A DNA stretch of 43,092 bases from Carthagonibacter sp032251515 (GTDB taxonomy: Bacteria > Gemmatimonadota > Gemmatimonadetes > Palauibacterales > Palauibacteraceae): the NCBI GenBank assembly GCA_032251515.1, contig JAVVDU010000021.1:1-43092 (forward strand), read 5' to 3'. The notes under the pieces were generated by a model. The model did no database searches and had not been told where the DNA came from. It saw only the letters and a list, made by a program, of their open reading frames with translations. Below, piece by piece: positions 16,787-24,023 of the stretch (the stretch's first letter is position 1; the number at the start of each line of letters is the position of its first letter). The position numbers were made by a program, and so were the translations under genes.

Positions 16787-18757
16787 ATGAGCGACAGGCC
16801 GGACGGGCCCTACGTACCCGCGACGACGAGCATGGCCGAACTGACCGTCAAGGCGGTCGTGCTCGGCGTGATCATGGCCATCGTGCTCGGCGCCGCCAAC
16901 GCGTACGTCGGCATGAAGGCGGGACTCACCGTGGCGGCGGCCTTCCCGGCCGCCGTCGTCGCGATGGCCGTGCTGCGCCCGCTGCGCGGCACGATCCTCG
17001 AGGAGAACGTGGCCCGCACCACAGCCTCGGTGGGCGAATCCCTGATGGCGGGGGCGATCTTCACGATTCCGGCCTTCGTGATCACCGGCGCGTGGGAGAA
17101 CCTGCGGTACTGGGAGAGCACGGCGATCATGTTCATCGGCGGCACGCTCGGCGTGCTGTTCGTGATCGTCCTGCGCCGCACCCTGGTCGTGGAGGCGGAG
17201 CTCCCCTTCCCCGAGAGCGTGGCGGCGGCCGAGATCGTGAAGGCCGGCCAGGGCGGACAGACCGGCGCCAAGTACGTGATGGGCGGCCTGGGCCTGGCGG
17301 CGGCGTGGGAGCTGCTGAAGAACGGGAACGGGATCCTGCTCATCAAGGAGAAGACCGAGACCGTCCTGAACTTCGGCCGCGCCAGCATCGACGTCCTGGG
17401 CACCCGCACCGAGTATGCCGGGAGCGGCCTGTACCTCGCGAGCCCGTCCGCCTCCCCCATGCTGATGGGTGTGGGCTGGATCATCGGACTGCGCCTGTCG
17501 GCCGTCGTGTTCGCGGGCGCGGTGATCGGGTGGCTGTTCCTCGTGCCCCTCGCGGTATTCCTGAATCCGGCCCTCACGACGGGCGCTTCCGCCGGCACGG
17601 ACCTCATCGCGCTCTCCGAGGACGTCTGGTTCAACCAGGTCCGGCCGCTCGCCGTGGGGACGATGATCGTGGCGGCGTTCTACACCCTCTTTTCCCTGCG
17701 CGGCCCGCTGCTCGGCGGCATCCGCAAGGCGATGGGCGACATCGGCTCCCTGACCGATGGCACGGCGCGCAGCCGCACGGAGATCGACCTTCCGTTCCGG
17801 CGGATCCTCCCGGCGATCGGCGCGATGGCCGTGGCCACGTTCTTCCTGTACTGGTACTTCGCGCAGAACGTGGTCGGGGCGCTCATCCTCACCGTCGTGA
17901 TGGTGATCCTCGGCTTCCTGTTCGCCGCCGTGGCCGGATACCTGGTCGGGCTGATCGGGAACAGCAACAACCCGATCTCGGGCCTCGCCCTGAGCTCGCT
18001 GATCATCGCGGCGGTCCTCATGGTGGCCATCGGCCTGACGGACGTGCACGGCGTGGCGGCCGTGCTCGGCGTGGCCGGCGTGGTCTGCTGCGCCGCCGCG
18101 ATCGCCGGCGACATGATGCAGGACCTCAAGGTGGGGCACATCCTGGGCGGCACGCCGTGGCGGATGGAGGTGGGCGAGATCATCGGCGTGATCGGCGCGT
18201 CCCTCGTCCTCGCCACGGCCCTCAACGTGATGCACGCGGCCTACACGATCGGCTCCGCCGAGCTGCCGGCCCCCCAGGCCGGGCTGATGGCCCTGATCGC
18301 GAACGGGATCGTGGGCGGGGAGATGGCCTGGCCGCTGGTGATCGCGGGGATGTTCTTCGCCGTCGGCCTGATCCTCGTGAACGCGCCGTCCCCGATGCTC
18401 ATCGCCGTCGGGATGTACCTGCCGTTCTACTCCACCGCGGCGATCTTCGTGGGCGGGATCCTGCACTGGGTGTTCACCCGGGGCCTCGAGCGGCTGCGGG
18501 CCACGCCGGAGGAGCGCACCGCCGCCACGAACAAGGGGATCCTGCTGTCCTCCGGGTTCATCGCCGGCGAATCGCTGATGGCGGTGCTGCTCGCATTCCT
18601 GTTCATGGGTTCGGACTTCCTGCCGTTCCTGGCGCGGGGACGCGAGATCGTCGCGAACCTCGGGGAACCGAGCTTCCTGCCCGGTCTGCTCGTCTATCCC
18701 ATCGTGATCCTGCTCCTCGTGTGGCTGCCGCTGCGCGGCCTGCGGGCGTCGCGCTGA
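16787..18757 (+). CDS. OPT-family oligopeptide transporter (second copy)
   Basis: Encodes 656 aa with about 15 hydrophobic segments. It shares the family blocks with the first copy: NAYVGMKAGLTVAAAFP, LPFPESVAAAEIVKAG, SNNPISGLALSSLI, AGDMMQDLKVGHILGGTP and SAELPAPQAGLM. The two are clearly paralogous but diverged along the whole length. GGAG is 7 nt ahead of the ATG at 16787. Divergent from pepD, it fits import of peptides that PepD then hydrolyses. It probably heads a transcript with the PqqD-like gene, 30 bp downstream. Confidence 0.95.
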   Translation: MSDRPDGPYVPATTSMAELTVKAVVLGVIMAIVLGAANAYVGMKAGLTVAAAFPAAVVAMAVLRPLRGTILEENVARTTASVGESLMAGAIFTIPAFVITGAWENLRYWESTAIMFIGGTLGVLFVIVLRRTLVVEAELPFPESVAAAEIVKAGQGGQTGAKYVMGGLGLAAAWELLKNGNGILLIKEKTETVLNFGRASIDVLGTRTEYAGSGLYLASPSASPMLMGVGWIIGLRLSAVVFAGAVIGWLFLVPLAVFLNPALTTGASAGTDLIALSEDVWFNQVRPLAVGTMIVAAFYTLFSLRGPLLGGIRKAMGDIGSLTDGTARSRTEIDLPFRRILPAIGAMAVATFFLYWYFAQNVVGALILTVVMVILGFLFAAVAGYLVGLIGNSNNPISGLALSSLIIAAVLMVAIGLTDVHGVAAVLGVAGVVCCAAAIAGDMMQDLKVGHILGGTPWRMEVGEIIGVIGASLVLATALNVMHAAYTIGSAELPAPQAGLMALIANGIVGGEMAWPLVIAGMFFAVGLILVNAPSPMLIAVGMYLPFYSTAAIFVGGILHWVFTRGLERLRATPEERTAATNKGILLSSGFIAGESLMAVLLAFLFMGSDFLPFLARGREIVANLGEPSFLPGLLVYPIVILLLVWLPLRGLRASR

Positions 18758-18787
18758 GCCGTGGCACGCGGCGGGCACGGCCGGGAG

Positions 18788-19195
18788 ATGAACCGCTCGC
18801 GCGGCCGGAGGGGACCCGTCCGGCGGGAGGCTTTCGAGGGCGTGAACCTGCTCGACCTGCGGCCGGTCCGGCTCGCCGAGTGGCGCGACGAGGAGGCCGG
18901 CGTGCTGCTCCTCCGCCGTCCGCCCGCTGATCGCGGCCCGCGCAGGCTCGGCGCCTGGGTCCTGCACTGGCTCGGCGCGCCGCGGCTGCGGCTCGACGCG
19001 ACGGGCTCCGCCGCGTGGCGCGAGTTCGACGGGCGGACCACCGTGCGCGAGGTCGTCGCGTCCATCCGGGCGGAGTTCGGCGAGGCGGCCGAGCCGGTGG
19101 AGCAGCGGCTCGGCAGCTTCGTTCGCCTCCTGCACCGGGAACGGCTCGTGCGTTACGACGGTCCCGAACGGGAGGCGGAGCGGGCGCACGGGTAG
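18788..19195 (+). CDS. Orphan PqqD-like protein
   Basis: Encodes 135 aa from the ATG at 18788. The C-terminal part (LRLDATGSAAWREFDGRTTV, then two helices ending LHRERLVRY) matches the PqqD fold, the RiPP recognition element that presents precursor peptides to tailoring enzymes. The middle (LLDLRPVRLAEWRDEEAGVL) resembles the longer PqqD-like form found outside PQQ clusters. No radical SAM enzyme, precursor peptide or PQQ gene is nearby. The start is uncertain: GTG 18761, ATG 18788 with GGGAG directly adjacent, or GTG 18842 with GGGAGG upstream. Confidence 0.75.
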   Translation: MNRSRGRRGPVRREAFEGVNLLDLRPVRLAEWRDEEAGVLLLRRPPADRGPRRLGAWVLHWLGAPRLRLDATGSAAWREFDGRTTVREVVASIRAEFGEAAEPVEQRLGSFVRLLHRERLVRYDGPEREAERAHG

Positions 19196-19262
19196 GCCGC
19201 CGGGGTACGACCGCCGGAGTGCCCGATGGGCTCCACCCGACGACACTGACAGGAGGCATCCG

Positions 19263-19814
19263 GTGCAGAGCTTGCGATCGCACGCCATCCCGCTCGTCCT
19301 CGCACTCGCGGGACTGTCCGCCTGCGTGACGGCGGGGAACTTCCGCGAGCGGAACCGGGAGCGTCTCGACCACCTGCGGGTCGGCATGACGCGCGCGCAG
19401 GTGCTCGACCTGTTCGGGACGGGCACCGTGCGCGTGCCGGAGGACGAGACCGCGCAGAGCGTGCGCTTCGCCGAGGACACCCTGGGCGTCACCCGGGTCG
19501 AGCTGCCGGTGGGCGGCGGCCGGCGGACCCTCACGAATCCCCATCGCAGCCAGACGTGGCTCACCGAGTCCGGCGAATGGGAGGTCCTGTACTACTACAC
19601 CCGCCTCCTGGAGGACGACGGACGGGTGGGGGACGAGGAGCTCACCCCCGTCGTGCTGCGCGACGGGACCGTCGTCGGCTGGGGCTGGAGCTTCTGGACC
19701 GACGAGATCCGCCGGCACGACCTGCCGGCGCCGCTGCCGGAGCGCGACGGCGAGCCGGAGGCGTTCCCCTCGCCCGTCATTCCTCCGCGAGAATCGCCTC
19801 GATCTCGTCCATGA
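19263..19814 (+). CDS. BamE/SmpA-like lipoprotein (DUF3192-like)
   Basis: Encodes 183 aa. The signal peptide ends in the lipobox LSAC (Cys21). The next block, LRVGMTRAQVLDLFG, is the typical BamE/OmlA opening, and the domain ends WEVLYYYTRLLEDDG with GTVVGWGWSFW. Such domains act in outer membrane protein assembly or envelope stability; this one is too divergent to call true BamE. The start is a GTG with AGGAGG 7 nt upstream. The Pro/Arg-rich C-terminus runs 38 bp into the 3' end of the convergent pepF gene. Confidence 0.82.
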   Translation: MQSLRSHAIPLVLALAGLSACVTAGNFRERNRERLDHLRVGMTRAQVLDLFGTGTVRVPEDETAQSVRFAEDTLGVTRVELPVGGGRRTLTNPHRSQTWLTESGEWEVLYYYTRLLEDDGRVGDEELTPVVLRDGTVVGWGWSFWTDEIRRHDLPAPLPERDGEPEAFPSPVIPPRESPRSRP

Positions 19815-21594
19815 TGGAGTCCATGCGGCGCCGCAACGCCCGGTAGGGCTCGGGCGTCGCGAGGTCGACCCCCGCCCGGCACAGCAGTTCGTACGGGTAG
19901 TCGCTGCCCCCGGCCCGCAGCATGTCGAGATAGCGGTTCCGCCCGTCCCGCTCCGCCACCTCCTCGGCGAGGAGCGAGGAGGCCGCGAGGGACGTGGCGT
20001 ACTGGTAGACGTAGAAGTCGTAGTAGAAGTGCGGAATCCAGGCCCACTCGACCGTCGCCTCCTCGTCGATCCGCACCACGTCCGCGTCGTGCCCGTGGTA
20101 CCGTCGCAGGAGGGCGCCGTACATCGCGGTGAGCCGCTCTCCCGACAGGGCCTCGCCCCCTTCGACCGTCTCGTGAATCGCCAGCTCGAAGGCCGCGAAC
20201 ATCGCCTGGCGGAAGAAGGTCCCGCGCAACGACTCCAGCGCGTGCCCGAGAAAGAACAGGCGCTCGCGTCCGGGCCGCGCCACCGCCAGCATGTGTCGCT
20301 GCAGCAGCGCCTCCTGGAGCGTTGAGGCAACCTCCGCGACGAAGATCGAGTAGCGCGCGGTGGCGAACGGCTGGGCGCGGTTCGCCAGGCAGGAATGGAG
20401 CGCGTGGCCCCACTCGTGGGCCAGGGTCGAGACGGAATCGTAGTCGTCGTTGTAGTTGAGGAGCAGGTACGGATGCAGGGCGTAGACGTGCCCGTTCATG
20501 TACGCCCCCGACCGCTTCCCGGGCCGCGGGTACACGTCCATCCACCTTCCGGCCAGGCCGTCCGCGAGGATCGTCGTACAGTCCTCCCCCAGTGGCCGGG
20601 CGGACGCGAGGAGGAGCTCGCACCCCGCCTCGATCGGAAACCGCGCGTCCCGCTCCACCAGTGGCGGGTGCAGGTCGTGGTAGCGCAGCCGTTCGATCCC
20701 CAGGAGCCGGGCCCGGAGGCGGAAGTACCGGTGCAGGGTCGGCAGCCCCGCTTCGGCCTCCGCGAGGAGGGTGCGGTACACGGCCTCCGGGATCGCATCG
20801 CCGTCCAGGGCCGCCGCGAGCGCCGATGGATACCGCCGCACCCGCGCCTGGAACACGTCCCGCTTCACCTGCGCGTTCAGCGTGGCGCCGAACGTCCGCT
20901 CGTAGTCCTTCCACACGCCGAAGAAGGCCCGGAACACCACCTCCCGGTCGGGCCGTGCGGCGGACGAGCGCAGGCGGGTGAACGCGGGCGGGTCCACCCG
21001 GACCTCTTCCCCATCCTCCAGGCGGACGACCGGCCACGGAAGGTCGGCGTTGGCGAGCGTCGCGTAGATGGAGTGCGGCGCGTCCGTGACCAGGCCGGCC
21101 GCCGCCACGATCGACTCCTCGGGCGGCGAGAGGGTGTGCGGCGCGCGGCGGAGGATGTCGTCAAGGACGTGCGCGTATACGGCAAGAGCCGCGTCGCGCC
21201 CTTGCCAGTCGGCGATCGTCTCCCGGCCCAGGGCCAGGATCTCCGGCTCCAGGAAGCTGGCCGCCTCGGCGAGTTCCGTGCCGAGCACCCGGGTGCGCTG
21301 TTCACGCTCCGTCGCAGACCCGACTCGCGTGTCCTCGTGGTGGCGCATCGAGGCCCACGACGAGACGCGGTACAGGGCCTGGAGCGCATCGAAGTAGGTG
21401 GCGAGGCAACCTGTGAGCGTGTCCGGCCCCTCGGCGAGCCGGCCCCGGAAACCTGCGACCCGGGCGGGAAGAGACCGGACGCGCCGCATCTCCTCCTCCC
21501 ACGCCTCCACGTCCGGGAAGATCTCCTCGAGCCGCCAGCGATGCGCGCGCTCCCCTTCCCGGGGCGGCGCCGCCGCGCCGGCGCCGCCGCTCAC
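19777..21594 (-). CDS. pepF: Oligoendopeptidase F-type M3 metallopeptidase
   Basis: Encodes 605 aa, the usual PepF length. The zinc site HEWGH spans His393-His397, with the third ligand expected in FVAEVASTLQEALL (Glu). The start WRLEEIFPDVEAWEEEM matches the family N-terminus, and YQYATSLAASSLLAE is the conserved end region. It degrades peptides of roughly 7-17 residues in the cytoplasm. The GTG start at 21594 overlaps the stop of the EVE gene as GTGA, so translation is likely coupled. An open frame 58 codons longer overlaps the EVE gene and is not used. Confidence 0.95.
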   Translation of the reverse strand: MSGGAGAAAPPREGERAHRWRLEEIFPDVEAWEEEMRRVRSLPARVAGFRGRLAEGPDTLTGCLATYFDALQALYRVSSWASMRHHEDTRVGSATEREQRTRVLGTELAEAASFLEPEILALGRETIADWQGRDAALAVYAHVLDDILRRAPHTLSPPEESIVAAAGLVTDAPHSIYATLANADLPWPVVRLEDGEEVRVDPPAFTRLRSSAARPDREVVFRAFFGVWKDYERTFGATLNAQVKRDVFQARVRRYPSALAAALDGDAIPEAVYRTLLAEAEAGLPTLHRYFRLRARLLGIERLRYHDLHPPLVERDARFPIEAGCELLLASARPLGEDCTTILADGLAGRWMDVYPRPGKRSGAYMNGHVYALHPYLLLNYNDDYDSVSTLAHEWGHALHSCLANRAQPFATARYSIFVAEVASTLQEALLQRHMLAVARPGRERLFFLGHALESLRGTFFRQAMFAAFELAIHETVEGGEALSGERLTAMYGALLRRYHGHDADVVRIDEEATVEWAWIPHFYYDFYVYQYATSLAASSLLAEEVAERDGRNRYLDMLRAGGSDYPYELLCRAGVDLATPEPYRALRRRMDSIMDEIEAILAEE

Positions 21595-22052
21595 GCCCGC
21601 TCCGTCGCGAGGCGCCGCACGATCTCGAGCTCCTCCGGCCGGACCGGCTGGACGGAGGCGCGGCTGCGCCGCGTCACCTCCATGGCGGCGAGGCCCGGCT
21701 CGGCCTTGAGGTCCGCCAGCGGCACCAGGTCCGGAAAGCGCTCCACGAACTCCACGTCCACCCGCCACCAGCGGGGGGCCTCCGTCCGTGAGTCCGGGTC
21801 GAAGTACGGGCTCTCCGGATCGAGCGCGGTGGGGTCCGGGTACGCCTCGCGCACCACGCGGGCGAGTCCCGCGGCCCCGGGCGGGGTCGCGCTGCTGTGG
21901 TAGAACACCACCAGGTCGCCCGTCCGCATCTCCCGCATCCGGTTCCGGGCCAAGTAGTTCCGCACGCCCTCCCAGGGCGTCCGGCCGTCTCGCTCGAGGT
22001 CGGCGATGGAATAGGTGCCCGGCTCGGACTTCATCAGCCAGCAGCGCGGCAT
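21591..22052 (-). CDS. EVE-domain protein
   Basis: Encodes 153 aa. The EVE (PUA-like) fold is indicated by WLMKSEPGTYSI at the N-terminus, WEGVRNYLARNRMREM, then GDLVVFYHSS, and a central YFDPDSRTEAPRWWRVDVEF. EVE proteins bind modified bases in nucleic acids, and the human relative is THYN1. The ATG at 22052 has CAGGAG nine bases upstream; a 17-codon upstream extension has no support. Its stop overlaps the start of pepF. Confidence 0.93.
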   Translation of the reverse strand: MPRCWLMKSEPGTYSIADLERDGRTPWEGVRNYLARNRMREMRTGDLVVFYHSSATPPGAAGLARVVREAYPDPTALDPESPYFDPDSRTEAPRWWRVDVEFVERFPDLVPLADLKAEPGLAAMEVTRRSRASVQPVRPEELEIVRRLATERA

Positions 22053-22140
22053 ACCTGCCACTCCTGCGTGAAGGGACGTGGGCGGGTCACGGACCGGCGC
22101 CACGTTACGCCGTGCCGGTCCGGCCGCAAGGCAGGGAGCC

Positions 22141-22686
22141 TCAGGACGGGACGGCGGGACGGTCGGCCAGCAGGTCGCGGCACGCCGGGCAGAACTCGCC
22201 GGCCTTCAGGTCCACGTCCTCCACAGACGTGGACGAGGACATCACGCAGGCGTAGTCCGGGCAGTGCACGAGGCCCAGCCCGTGGCCCAGCTCGTGCACC
22301 ACCTCCTTCACGGCGCGCTCCAGCAGCAGCGTCTCGTCGCCCGGCAGGCCATAGTACTCGTTGTGCAGCCGCATCACGGACACCACGGCGGCGGGCCCGG
22401 AGAGCTGCGCCTGTCCGAACACGAAAGTGAGGACGGGAATGTAGAGGTCCACGTCGGTGATCCCCACGATGCGGCCGCCCCCCTCGGGCAGGTGGCGGAG
22501 CAGCTCCGCGAGCAGCAGCGTGGCGTGAAACTGCGCCCTCTCGGGCGCGTGGAAGTCGCGCAGGTCGATGGAAAGGGGGGCCGTGCGGACCGGATGCGCC
22601 AGGATGCGCCCGACCCGCAGCCGAAGCTCCTCCTGCCACGCCGGCCGGTATCCGTTCAGGAACGCGAGCAGGACCTCCGCGCTCAC
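22141..22686 (-). CDS. amzA: Archaemetzincin-family zinc metalloprotease
   Basis: Encodes 181 aa. It carries the full archaemetzincin motif: HELGHGLGLVHC (His131, Glu132, His135, His141, Cys142), then Cys147, Met149, and CPAC (Cys166, Cys169), with spacing as in the family. The first zinc is catalytic and the second structural. Physiological substrates are unknown. It has no signal peptide, so it is cytoplasmic. The GTG start at 22686 overlaps the stop of the response regulator gene (GTGA), placing it at the end of the redox operon. An 88-bp gap follows before the EVE gene. Confidence 0.93.
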   Translation of the reverse strand: MSAEVLLAFLNGYRPAWQEELRLRVGRILAHPVRTAPLSIDLRDFHAPERAQFHATLLLAELLRHLPEGGGRIVGITDVDLYIPVLTFVFGQAQLSGPAAVVSVMRLHNEYYGLPGDETLLLERAVKEVVHELGHGLGLVHCPDYACVMSSSTSVEDVDLKAGEFCPACRDLLADRPAVPS

Positions 22687-24023
22687 CCCTGCCGGATCCC
22701 GTACTTCTTCATCTTGTTGTAGAGGGTGCCGCGATCGATGCCCAGGACGCGCGCGGCGGCCGACACGTTGCCCGACTCCTGGCGCAGGACCCGCGCCACG
22801 TGCTCCTTCTCGAGCGCCTCCAGCGAGCGGTCCGCCGGCTGCCCGCTCTCCGGCGTCTCACGCAAGGGCAGGTCCTCGGGCCGGATCCGGTTGGCCTGCC
22901 CGATGACCATCGCCCGCTCGATCGCGTTCTCGAGCTCGCGCACGTTCCCCGGCCACTCGTAGCGGCGCAGCAGCTCCTCCGCTTCGGGTGACAGCTCCCG
23001 CACGGGCCGGCCCATCTGGTGGGCGTACTTCCGCACGAAGTGCTCGGCGAGGATCGGGATGTCCTCAGGCCGCTCCCGCAGGGGCGGCACGTCGATGCCG
23101 AACACGTGGATCCGGTAGTACAGGTCCTCCCGGAACTCCCCGTCGCGCACCAGCGCCTCGAGGTCGCGGTTCGTGGCGCACACGAGGCGGAAGTCCGACT
23201 CCAGTTCCTGGCTCCCTCCGAGACGGGTGAACCGGTGGGTCTCGAGCGCGCGCAGCAGGTCGACCTGCATCTTGGCCGGGATCTCGCCGATCTCGTCCAG
23301 GAACAGCGTGCCGCCGTGGGCGAGCTCCAGCTTGCCCTTGCGGCGGTAGTGCGCGCCCGTGAACGCCCCCTTCTCGTGCCCGAACAGCTCGCTCTCCAGC
23401 AGCGTCTCGGGGATCGCGCCGCAGTTCACCGCGACGAGGGGGAAGAAGCGCCGCGGGCTCGCGGCGTGGATCGCGCGGGCCACGAGCTCCTTGCCCGTCC
23501 CGCTCTCGCCCCGGATCACCACGCTGGCGTCGGTCTCCGCCACCGTCTCGACCAGCTCGAGGACGTGCCGCATCGCGGGGCTGTCGCCGAGGATCGGCCC
23601 GCCCCCCGCGAGCTCCGAGACCTTTTCACGCAGGCGCAGGTTCTCTTCGGTCAGGTGCTTCCGCTCCAGGGCCTTGCGCACCGTGTGGCTGAGCTCGTCC
23701 GGGTCCACCGGCTTGGTCACGTAGTCGAACGCCCCCATCTTCAGGGCCTCGACTGCCGTCTCGACCGACGCGAACGCCGTCAGGATGATGATCGTGGCGG
23801 AGGGGTCGATCTCACGGACCCGCCGCTGCAGGCTGATGCCGTCCATGCCCGGCATCTTGAGGTCCACGATCATCAGGTCGAACGGCCCCTCGTCGAGGCG
23901 CCGCAGGGCGTCGAGCCCGTCCTCCGCCGTCGTGACGTCGAACCCGTCCTCCAGGAACCACTCCCGCAGGGAGGTTCGGACGGACAGCTCGTCGTCGACG
24001 ATCAGGATGCGGGGTTTCTTCAT
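22683..24023 (-). CDS. NtrC-type sigma-54-dependent response regulator
   Basis: Encodes 446 aa. A receiver domain (residues 1-120) has the phosphoacceptor Asp54 and acidic pocket Asp10/Asp11. The AAA+ domain has Walker A GESGTGKE, the sigma-54 contact loop GAFTGA and Walker B TLFLDEIGE. A C-terminal Fis-type helix-turn-helix ends VLGIDRGTLYNKMKKYG. GAFTGA is the diagnostic loop for sigma-54 remodelling. The ATG at 24023 overlaps the kinase stop as ATGA, so kinase and regulator are co-translated. The likely target is the sigma-54 promoter at 30559-30574, upstream of this same gene cluster. Confidence 0.97.
   Translation of the reverse strand: MKKPRILIVDDELSVRTSLREWFLEDGFDVTTAEDGLDALRRLDEGPFDLMIVDLKMPGMDGISLQRRVREIDPSATIIILTAFASVETAVEALKMGAFDYVTKPVDPDELSHTVRKALERKHLTEENLRLREKVSELAGGGPILGDSPAMRHVLELVETVAETDASVVIRGESGTGKELVARAIHAASPRRFFPLVAVNCGAIPETLLESELFGHEKGAFTGAHYRRKGKLELAHGGTLFLDEIGEIPAKMQVDLLRALETHRFTRLGGSQELESDFRLVCATNRDLEALVRDGEFREDLYYRIHVFGIDVPPLRERPEDIPILAEHFVRKYAHQMGRPVRELSPEAEELLRRYEWPGNVRELENAIERAMVIGQANRIRPEDLPLRETPESGQPADRSLEALEKEHVARVLRQESGNVSAAARVLGIDRGTLYNKMKKYGIRQG

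Noticed and set aside
14707..18930. A 1407-codon open frame running through pepD and the second OPT gene
   Set aside because: Out of frame with both real genes; composition is low in hydrophobics and dominated by Arg/Gly/Asp, typical of shadows.
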